Origin: Methanomassiliicoccus luminyensis B10
GTDB lineage: Archaea > Thermoplasmatota > Thermoplasmata > Methanomassiliicoccales > Methanomassiliicoccaceae
DNA length: 64,000 bases
Assembly (NCBI RefSeq): GCF_000308215.1
Contig: NZ_CAJE01000012.1
Coordinates: 434,001 to 498,000 of the forward strand
Reading direction: 5' to 3'
This document shows positions 33,391 to 41,300 of the stretch, one piece after another. A program made the translations under genes and the position numbers. The notes below the pieces were generated by a model. It ran no database searches and was not told where the DNA came from. It was given only the letters and a program-made list of their open reading frames with translations. Position 1 is the first letter of the stretch, and every line of letters starts with the position of its first letter.

Positions 33391-34757
33391 GCCGAGACCC
33401 CCCTGCTGTATTTGAGATAGTCGCGGTACGTGTCGTCGAAATATTTCGGGATCACGTCCAGCGGGTCCAGCGATATGAACTTCTCGGGGTTCAATATCTT
33501 GGCCATGAGCTCCGTCGCTTCCGCGAGCCTCGGCCCCGGCCTGGACAGTATGTCGTTCGCATCTCCGGAGAAGACATACACCTCCCCGTTCTGGAACGCG
33601 GGAGTGGCCTTCCACAATGGATCAAGGGAGTCTAGGAGGCGCTGGTATTCATCCTCCGTCGACACCGGGGTGCTCGACATGATCACGATCGCCTTCGGCT
33701 GCTTGGCATAGATCTGCTCCTTGGAGACCATGAACCATGACGAGGACTGCGAATCGAACGCTCCTACCCCTCCTGCGACAGAAATGACGTCAGACATGTA
33801 CGTCTGGGAACCGGCGGTCCACGGCGACGGGTCGGAGGACAGCGCGACGAAAACCCTTTTATCGGTCCTGCCGGCAATTCCCGAGACCACGTCCACCGCT
33901 GAGCGCAGTTCGCGATTCCCGGCGTTGGCGTTCTCCGAAAGCCCCAGGGCGCACCCCACGATCCATATGTTGTCGTACAGCGTGCCCAGGTCGGTCCCGT
34001 CGTAGAGGACCACGCAATTTATTCCGGACTTGCGTAGCTTATCGGCCATGGTAACATGCTCTCCCGTGCCGCCGTCGCAGAGGACCAGGTCCGGAGCGAG
34101 CTTGATTATCCATTCGTAGTTGGGGTCGGTGTATCCCCCGATGATCGATATGCGGCCGTCCTCCTTGGCGTCGACGATCTCCTGCGGGTAGTTGCTGTAC
34201 AGGTCCGTTCCGATGATGAGGCCGGCGCCGCCCACAAATGCCACCATCTCCGTCACCGACGGAGCCAGCGTGACCACCCTCAGCCCTTCCTCGCCGGCGG
34301 CGCTTCCGCGAGCATAGTTGTAATAGCTGTGCCCCGTGGCGTCCACGCCGGGGATCACGGTATCCGGACCGGACGCGCGCGCCCAGCATAAAATGTTATG
34401 CTCCGACGCGTCCACCGACGCCGGGTCCGCCTCGGCCCAGCCGTCCGTGGAGAGAGTGTAGAAAGCCCATTTTACACCGATGAGGTTTACCTGATCGTTC
34501 ACCGAGTACACGGTGCCGTCGTCCAGTATGCCACATTCATATCCTTGGATGTCGCAGGCAGCCTTGAGGGCGTCATAGCCGTTCATTCCCCCGGTGAACG
34601 TCATCTCCGTCCACACCACGTCCCAGTATCCGAAGTCGATGATCATCCCCTGCCTCTGGTCGGCGGATGATGCGGTGAACCCCAGCATCGGTATGGTCGC
34701 CAGGACCGCCACCGCGATGACGGCGGATGCGACGAGCTTGACCGTGATGGCGTTCAT
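33387..34757 (-). CDS. BtuF-like substrate-binding protein fused to a DUF4430-like domain
   Basis: 456 residues. Signal peptide (VASAVIAVAVLATIPMLGFTASS). Residues about 37-140 resemble DUF4430 (GMNGYDALKAACDIQGYE...WAFYTLSTDGWAEADPASV). Residues about 155-440 form a class III periplasmic-binding fold: RVVTLAPSVTEMVAFVGGAGLIIGTDLYSNYP, GGYTDPNYEWIIKLAPDLVLCDGG and VYVFSGDANDILSRPGPRLAEATELMAKIL. No lipobox Cys is evident. It delivers corrinoid, heme or metal chelate to the FecCD/BtuC permease. The N-terminal fusion is unusual and shared with other proteins of this locus. Confidence 0.88.
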   Translation of the reverse strand: MNAITVKLVASAVIAVAVLATIPMLGFTASSADQRQGMIIDFGYWDVVWTEMTFTGGMNGYDALKAACDIQGYECGILDDGTVYSVNDQVNLIGVKWAFYTLSTDGWAEADPASVDASEHNILCWARASGPDTVIPGVDATGHSYYNYARGSAAGEEGLRVVTLAPSVTEMVAFVGGAGLIIGTDLYSNYPQEIVDAKEDGRISIIGGYTDPNYEWIIKLAPDLVLCDGGTGEHVTMADKLRKSGINCVVLYDGTDLGTLYDNIWIVGCALGLSENANAGNRELRSAVDVVSGIAGRTDKRVFVALSSDPSPWTAGSQTYMSDVISVAGGVGAFDSQSSSWFMVSKEQIYAKQPKAIVIMSSTPVSTEDEYQRLLDSLDPLWKATPAFQNGEVYVFSGDANDILSRPGPRLAEATELMAKILNPEKFISLDPLDVIPKYFDDTYRDYLKYSRGVSA

Positions 34758-34761
34758 AGTC

Positions 34762-35619
34762 TCATGCCAGCAATGACGGGGGAATGTCTTCGGGAGTTAC
34801 GTCCCACTCAAAGCCTACGCTGTTCACCGAGGTTGTCTGACGGACCAGCGCGAAGTAACAGACCTTGGAGATGTCGAAACCGCCCATGACGGACTGGCTG
34901 TACACCCATTTATCCCCGTTCCAATGATACTGCGACCAGTATCTCCAGTCCTTTCCCACCCCCACGTCGGCGAGGCCGAAGAAGGACCATAGCCATCCGT
35001 TGGGAGTATTCTCCATGTCCATGTCGAGCTCCCAGCCGAGCCTCTCCGCTACATCCTGGAAAGCGTACGCCGCGTCAATGCCCTCGCCGCACACCCAGAA
35101 CCCGGCCTGCCTCTCCTCGGCGGTGAGGTAGGAGGTCACGTGGCTGTTGGCATTGTAATCTTCATCGAACTTGATGAAGAACCATACTTTTTGTGCTATG
35201 GAGAAATCGGGAGCGGTGTACGAAGTTTTTCCGTCCTTGATCTCCACATCAGACAGCATCAGGGCGATGTGCGTGCGGCCATTCAGTACGATGGCATCGT
35301 TCACGGACGATAGCGGGGACCATTTCGCTTTCGACCATGTCCACATGACCCACTTCTGATCCTCCCCGGCCATCACGCCGTCAACGGAGGAAACTTGGCC
35401 CGCGGAGTTGAACACCACGTTCTCGATTGCGTTGTCGAACAGCTCCCTCAACGAGGAACCCTGGGCCTTTTTCTCAACTTTTTCCCCGTCCAGCATATAA
35501 TAAACGGTGACCCTGTCGTCGACGGCGGGGTCCTCATTATTACCGGTGTCCCCATCGTTAAGGTTCCCTATCACAACATAGACGAGAGCCCCCGAAACCA
35601 TGAGGGCCGCTATCACCAA
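34762..35619 (-). CDS. Secreted protein with two DUF4430-like domains; N-terminus probably frameshifted
   Basis: 285 residues from a TTG codon. One domain has SSLRELFDNAIENVVFNSAGQVSSVDGVMAGEDQKWVMWTWSKAKWSPLSSVNDAIVLNGRTHIALML. A second follows (about residues 150-265, GIDAAYAFQDVAERLGWELDMDMENTPNGWLWSFFGLADVGVGKDWRYWSQYHW). The frame opens inside a hydrophobic helix. An ATG at 35642 with agGCGGG upstream would read MDKK and stop, but one extra A in the A6 run (35631-35636) would join it to ITIALVIAALMVSGALVYVV, giving a normal signal peptide. First gene of the leftward operon. Ligand unknown. Confidence 0.8.
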   Translation of the reverse strand: MVIAALMVSGALVYVVIGNLNDGDTGNNEDPAVDDRVTVYYMLDGEKVEKKAQGSSLRELFDNAIENVVFNSAGQVSSVDGVMAGEDQKWVMWTWSKAKWSPLSSVNDAIVLNGRTHIALMLSDVEIKDGKTSYTAPDFSIAQKVWFFIKFDEDYNANSHVTSYLTAEERQAGFWVCGEGIDAAYAFQDVAERLGWELDMDMENTPNGWLWSFFGLADVGVGKDWRYWSQYHWNGDKWVYSQSVMGGFDISKVCYFALVRQTTSVNSVGFEWDVTPEDIPPSLLA

Positions 35620-35724
35620 TGCGATCGTTATTTTTTATCCATGGCATTTCCCGCCTGGAAGGGCGGCCCATGATATCGTTCAGATAATGGGCGGCATTAT
35701 CGGCTTCTCGCATTGGAATTATGG

Positions 35725-35741
35725 TTGTATTAATTAAAAGT
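35725..35741 (-). promoter_or_regulatory. Promoter of the leftward surface/importer operon
   Basis: Reading leftward, cttttaattaatac forms a BRE/TATA-like element ending just downstream of the first palindrome. It predicts a transcript start near 35705 and a leader of about 60 nt to the probable ATG at 35642. Confidence 0.5.
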
Positions 35742-35760
35742 ATTGGATGGATAATCCAAT
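35742..35760. promoter_or_regulatory. Operator palindrome 1
   Basis: ATTGGAT-GGATA-ATCCAAT, a perfect 7-bp inverted repeat with a 5-bp spacer. It abuts the upstream side of the leftward TATA element, a place where a bound regulator would affect TBP/TFB. Confidence 0.7.
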
Positions 35761-35770
35761 ATTAATATGA

Positions 35771-35789
35771 GTTGGATATTGCATCCAAC
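35771..35789. promoter_or_regulatory. Operator palindrome 2
   Basis: GTTGGAT-ATTGC-ATCCAAC, same architecture as palindrome 1. Its centre lies 29 bp from that of palindrome 1, close to three helical turns, which would place two bound dimers on one face. It also lies about 20 bp upstream of the candidate small RNA promoter. Confidence 0.7.
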
Positions 35790-35832
35790 TAATGCCTGAA
35801 TAAATGTTATTTATCTTGGACCTCTGCCTGAA

Positions 35833-35917
35833 GGTGAGCCGTTCCCCAGCCGCCTAGAATGCCGGCGGGGTCATCTTTCGGGTGGGACGGACGACCGTCT
35901 GGCTAGCCAAGTTTTTA
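35833..35917 (+). ncRNA. Candidate small RNA in the divergent control region
   Basis: A TATA-like tgttatttatc (35805-35815) lies about 25 bp before the first base. The ends pair, GGTGAGCC (35833-35840) with GGCTAGCC (35901-35908), 7 of 8 positions including one GU. Inside are CCGCC/GGCGG (35850-35854 with 35864-35868) and GACGG-acga-CCGTC (35886-35899). A T5 run at 35912-35916 follows. No coding frame of quality. It may be an sRNA regulated by the same operators, or part of a leader. Confidence 0.4.
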
Positions 35918-36052
35918 TCCGCCCAAATGCGAGGCGTTGGCGCTCTTCGATCGATCGTCATTGCGATTTCATTTTTCTGTATCAATTGTACCGACAATAT
36001 TTTAATAAATATCAATCGTTCAAGTGGAGGATACATCCATATCGCTTATTAT

Positions 36053-36071
36053 ATTGGATGTTACATCCAAT
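36053..36071. promoter_or_regulatory. Operator palindrome 3
   Basis: ATTGGAT-GTTAC-ATCCAAT, identical arms to palindrome 1. It overlaps the end of the rightward TATA-like cttattatattgg (36045-36057) and the predicted transcript start of the gene at 36106, the typical site of a repressor. Confidence 0.7.
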
Positions 36072-36105
36072 CCGGTACGAATGAACATGGGAGAAGGCGG
36101 TTAAA

Positions 36106-38184
36106 ATGATAGCATCAATTTGGAGAAAAACGGCTGCCATCGGCATGGTGGTCGCCATCATGGTCATGGCAATACCATTGATGGATCTCAATGCGGCGGC
36201 TGATGAAGAAGACTATTGGTTCTACGTTGACCTAACGCCTGACTATGAGCTGAACGGCGAGTGGATCCAAGGTACCGGGCCGACCCCGGCCGAGGCATTC
36301 ATCAATGCTGTGAACGCTAGATATGGCGCAGAGAACAACGATATCGATCCAAGTGGTTGGATAACTAAGGTCGACGGTTTAGCTACAGAAGGTGTTTGGG
36401 GAGGTACCTGGGAGTACTTTAACTGGGCCCATTTTGGATATGTTGATGGCGTGTTCGATCTCGATGCGCACCTAATGGGGGGAGCGAAGCCAACTACCAA
36501 CAATCAATATGCGATTTTCAGGACCCAGTACGTATGGGTTGAGATAATCTCGTATGAGGGCGCTAGTACTCTAACTGAAGCGGAGGTCCTCGGAACCGCC
36601 GAGTACGGTGATGCTGCCACATGGCCGCAGGTCATGGGCCCTGTTCCTGATGACTACACCCCTAAAGCTGTCTCCGCCACCTATGACGGAACCGAGTGGA
36701 ATGTAGTATGGTATATCCTTCCTAACGCCCAGCTCAACCATGTTGACGAGTATGCTAAACTTACCGTTCCGGCATATGGATACGCGCAGCGGGATGAAGC
36801 GGCGGGGTTGGAGCCCTATGTCCCCGGAATATCCACAGACTTCATCACCGACGTCACCAGAGGCTACGCCCCACTGACGGTGCAGTTCACTGACAGGACC
36901 TTGGACGCCGGGGATTGGCAGTGGGACTTCGGCGACGGGACCAGCAGCACAGACCAGGATCCTTCGCACACATACAGCACGCCGGGCAGATACACCATTA
37001 CTCTGACCACGACCAATGCCGGCGGCAACCACAATGCGAGCAGGACCGTGACTGTGGAGCAGGCGACCGAACCCGGTGCCCCCACCAATCTGGCGGCCGC
37101 AGCCGGTGACAGCCAGGTCGTCCTGACCTGGAACGCTCCCGCGAACGACGGAGGCGCCTCGATATCCCACTATGTCGTCTATAAGGACGGCGTCAGCATC
37201 GGCACGTACACGGGGACCTCCGCTGCCATAACCGAGCTGACCAACGGCAACCAGTACAAGTTCACTGTCGCCGCCGTCAACTCGGTCGGAGAGAGCGAGA
37301 GGTCCAATGAGGCTACCGCTACACCGAACGATGATGTCGAGGGCTTCACACCGGATACGGAGTTCCAGGTGACCGCCACATCCGATGTCAATGGCAGATT
37401 GAGCGTCACGTATGATCCCACCGTACTGAGATTCATGTCGGCCACCGGCGCGACGAGCATCGTCAACACGGAGGGAGCGGCACATATTACAACCGCAGGC
37501 GCGAACGGACCGGTGGAAGTAAAGTTCGCGGTCGTAGAGAACGCACCGATCGGACTTACCACGGTCACCCTGAACGGGGAGAGCAAGGTCTTCAACATCG
37601 TTCCCGGCGAACCTGCGATCTACAGCTCCTTCGTGATCGTCGAGCAGGACGAAGCGCGGAACATCGCGAACGTGTCTCTCTATAAGGTCTCCCAGATCGC
37701 CGGGTTCAAGCTGGTGTTCCACTACGACAGCGGCACTCCAGTCATGAACGATCTGGCCGGGCTCGGCTCCAGGGGCAGCGTTTCCACGGCGGTCGACGAA
37801 GCGGGTAAGACCATCACCGTGGTCTGGGCCAGTTCGGACAATGTCAACTTGAAAGGCATATTGTTCTCGATCAGCGGCGCCAGCGGCCTTGCGCTGTCGC
37901 CGGCCGAGGCCGATCTCAGGCACATCACGGATGACCTCAGTGTAAGCGTCCGAGTGGATGTCGGAGTAGCCAGCAGCTACGAGGACGCAGTGGCTCGTGA
38001 TCCCAACCCCAGTACGGACCTGAACAATGATGGAGCGACCGATCTCGCGGACCTCATCCTGCTGATGCAGCACCTCGCCGGTTATGAGGTGAGCATCGAC
38101 GGGGACAACGCGGACCTCGATGGCGATGGGGTCGTGGACATCCGTGACGCGATAGTCCTGCAGGACCTCATAACCGTGGCATGA
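36106..38184 (+). CDS. Secreted DUF4430-PKD-FN3-dockerin protein
   Basis: 692 residues. Signal peptide about 1-31; DUF4430-like domain about 35-148; PKD 244-318 (APLTVQFTDRTLDAGDWQWDFGDGTSS); fibronectin III 323-407. A beta-rich module spans 413-500 and a cohesin-like beta-sandwich 501-620 (VSLYKVSQIAGFKLVFHYDSG, ILFSISGASGLALSP). A type I dockerin occupies 636-692 with two calcium loops, DLNNDGATDLADLILLMQHL and ADLDGDGVVDIRDAIVLQDL. No membrane anchor, so the dockerin is the likely means of retention, presumably on the cohesin of the 44034 protein. Shine-Dalgarno gggagaagg precedes the ATG. Operator palindrome 3 overlaps its promoter. Confidence 0.9.
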   Translation: MIASIWRKTAAIGMVVAIMVMAIPLMDLNAAADEEDYWFYVDLTPDYELNGEWIQGTGPTPAEAFINAVNARYGAENNDIDPSGWITKVDGLATEGVWGGTWEYFNWAHFGYVDGVFDLDAHLMGGAKPTTNNQYAIFRTQYVWVEIISYEGASTLTEAEVLGTAEYGDAATWPQVMGPVPDDYTPKAVSATYDGTEWNVVWYILPNAQLNHVDEYAKLTVPAYGYAQRDEAAGLEPYVPGISTDFITDVTRGYAPLTVQFTDRTLDAGDWQWDFGDGTSSTDQDPSHTYSTPGRYTITLTTTNAGGNHNASRTVTVEQATEPGAPTNLAAAAGDSQVVLTWNAPANDGGASISHYVVYKDGVSIGTYTGTSAAITELTNGNQYKFTVAAVNSVGESERSNEATATPNDDVEGFTPDTEFQVTATSDVNGRLSVTYDPTVLRFMSATGATSIVNTEGAAHITTAGANGPVEVKFAVVENAPIGLTTVTLNGESKVFNIVPGEPAIYSSFVIVEQDEARNIANVSLYKVSQIAGFKLVFHYDSGTPVMNDLAGLGSRGSVSTAVDEAGKTITVVWASSDNVNLKGILFSISGASGLALSPAEADLRHITDDLSVSVRVDVGVASSYEDAVARDPNPSTDLNNDGATDLADLILLMQHLAGYEVSIDGDNADLDGDGVVDIRDAIVLQDLITVA

Positions 38185-38221
38185 GGAGCGGGGTGAGTTC
38201 AGACGATCGAGAAGATATTTA

Positions 38222-38268
38222 GAGGCTCGGCCTCAGGCGGTGGCTCCGGCCACCGCCAATCGTTTACC
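38222..38268 (+). repeat. Duplicated double-hairpin element, copy 1
   Basis: GAGGC-tcg-GCCTC is followed one base later by a perfect 9-bp stem GGCGGTGGC-tccg-GCCACCGCC and then aatcgtttacc. The same 47 bases recur after the next gene at 43828-43874. It lies 38 bp after the stop codon, between co-oriented surface genes, and no T-tract follows. It may be a processing, stability or partial termination element. Confidence 0.85.
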
Positions 38269-38390
38269 ATAACAATGTCCGAGCGGAGCTCAGGACCGCA
38301 GAGAAATCATCACATGCGAAGACAGGGCAGAACACACTGGGCAACGATCGCCCGGTTCAGGAAATAAGAAGAGAACTGAGGAGGAATAAG

Positions 38391-41300
38391 ATGACAGAAC
38401 ACAAAGTCGAAACAGTGCTCATATCATTGATACTGTTCGTTAGTATCATCGCTCCACTGGTCGCTGTCGATCTAGGCAGCGCCGCGAGCGATTGGCCCAG
38501 CGTACCGGGGAACAATGAGAATCCCTGGATCTCGGATGCATTGTCCCCCACTATCGATGAAGATCTCGCCATCAAGTGGAGCGTTATCGGGGCTACGTCG
38601 GGCATGAGCGGATGGGAAGTCCCCAGTACGGCGATTACGGTGGGCGACTATGCCTATTATTATGATCAGCTCAATAAAAAGCTAATGAAAGTCCACATCG
38701 AGGACGGCGCAGAGGCGGCTTCCGCGCCCCTGACGGCTAGCGGGTATAACTTGCCAGTAACCTATGGCAACGGCAAATTGTTCGTGCCCATGATCAATTC
38801 CAAAGTCAGCATCTACGACGCGGACACGATGGAAAAGATAGGGACCACGGATACGAAGTTAACGAAATGGAACGGCATGCAGGGACCCGTGACATATTAT
38901 GATGAATACATATATCTCGGGACCTACGGCAGCACATATCCTGGTATCGACTTCGCGTGCTTCCATGATAACGGCACATTGGCATGGTCGTTGGACGGCG
39001 GAGGCTGGGGATACTCACTGGCCCCCCAGTTCATCGAGGTCGGCGATAAGACCTACTGCGTAGTAGCCTCTAAAGGCTACGGGCAAGCAGGGATCACCGA
39101 CGGAGGTTCCACAATCTATGTCCTGGACCCTGCCACTGGATATGAGTATAGCAGGGTAAAGATCAGCGATGAATACAACCAGGGAGGCATCTCGCATTAC
39201 GAAGGCCGCATATATGTGGCCACCCAGAACGATGCCGCGACGGCCACTCACATACATTCATATGTCGTGGGAGCGGACGGCTCACTGTCCGACGAGAAGG
39301 TCTGGACCTCCAGCCTCACCGGTGGCACCCAGAGCGCGCCGGTGATCTACAACGACCGCATCTACCTCGGAAGCGGCGGGGCCACCATGGGCGCCAACAG
39401 GAACATCGAGGTCATCAGCATCGGCAGCGACGGCAGCATGACCTCGGTATACGACATACCAATAAAAACGAAGGGTACGCTCACCCTGACAACCGCGTAT
39501 GCCACCGCCGAGAACGACTACACTGTCTACCTGTATGTCACGCCGTACGACGGCACGAGCACAAACCCAGACATATACATCATTAAAGACAGCGCACATC
39601 AGACGGCCGCGCATTACAAGGGGATCGAGCTGCCCGGAGAGGGGGACCAGTACTCCTTCAACAGTGTGACCATATCCAGCCAGGGGTATCTCCTGTTCAA
39701 GAGCGACGTAGCTCTGTGGTGCGTGGAGGCGGTACGCGAAGAGTCCACACCAGGTACGGAGTTCCAGGTGTCCGCTTCGTCCGATGCCGATGGAAAACTG
39801 ATCGTCACGTACAATCCCTCTGCATTGAGGTTCGTATCGGCCACTGGTGCGACGAACATCGTCACTGCTGAAGGAACGATCACCATCACGACAGCGGGCG
39901 CGAACGGACCGGTGGACGTAACGTTCGAGGTCGTGGAGGACCCGCTTGTAGGACCTACTAAGGTAACCTTGAATGGGGCCGATGAGGTCTTCAAGATCGT
40001 TCCTAGGACCTTCGCACCCGGCATTCCCACCAACCTGGCGGCCGCCGCCGGCAATGGCCAGGTCACCCTGACCTGGAACGCCCCCGAGAACAATGGGGGC
40101 GAGGCGATAAGAGGATACATCATATACGTGAACGGCTACAAGTTCAGCACTTACACCGTCGGCGAGTACAACGAGACCGCAACAACCATAACCGGGCTGA
40201 CCAACGGCAGAGAATATACTATCACCATATCTGCCTTCAACCCGACGGGGGAGAGCGGCAGGTCCGTCGAGATCAAGGCTACGCCGACCGATGTGGTGAT
40301 CGTTCCTGAGGTCCCCAGTGCCCCCACCAATCTGGCGGCCGCAGCCGGTGACAGCCAGGTCGTCCTGACCTGGAACGCTCCCGGCAGCAACGGGGGCGCC
40401 GCGATCACTCACTACGTCGTCTACCGGGACGGCACCAAGATCGACGGCATGTTCACCGGGACGACAGCGACCGTAACCGGGTTGACCAACGGCAACCAGT
40501 ACAAGTTCACTGTCGCCGCCGTCAACTCGGTCGGAGAGAGCGAGAGGTCCAATGAGGTCTCGGCCACGCCGGTCGCTCCGGCCTCCACTTACACTTATAA
40601 AATAAGCGGAGGCACAGTGGAGATCACCAAATATACTGGGTCAGGAGGCATAGTGGAGATACCCAGCACGATCGAGGGATTGCCCGTTACTGCCATCGGC
40701 ACCAACGCGTTCCAGAACAAGGCCACTCTGACCTCGGTCACGATACCGGACAGCGTGACCAGCATCGGCACCCAGGCATTCATGGGATGCTCTGGCCTTA
40801 TCTCGGTGAGCATAGGCAGTGGTGTGACTAGCATCGGGACCAACGCATTCTACAAGTGCGCCGCCCTGACCTCCGTTACCATCCCGAGCAAAGTGATCAG
40901 CATCGGTACCAATGCGTTCCGGGACTGTACCGCCCTGACCGAGATCAACGTTGACGCCGACAACACCGCATTCAAAAGTGTCGATGGCGTGGTGTACAAC
41001 AAGACCGTAACCACCCTGATACTGTGTCCTGCGGGATGGTCCGGTTCGCTGACCATACCTAGCAGCGTGACCAGCATCGGCGACAGCGCGTTCATGGGCT
41101 GTGCCGGCCTGACCGAGGTGATAATGCTAAGCAGTGTGACCAGCATCGGAACAGGTTCGTTCAACGGTTGCACTGGCCTGACCTCGATCGCGATACCAGG
41201 CAGTGTTACGAGCATCGGGAACAACGCGTTCAGCGGATGCACCAAGCTGGCCGCGGTAACGATACCGAACAGCGTCATTAGTATCGGGACTAGCGCGTTC

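Noticed and set aside
35833-35917. Cobalamin riboswitch in the divergent intergenic region
   Set aside because: The importer context suggested it, but no B12-box-like sequence or matching fold is visible; kept only as an unknown RNA.
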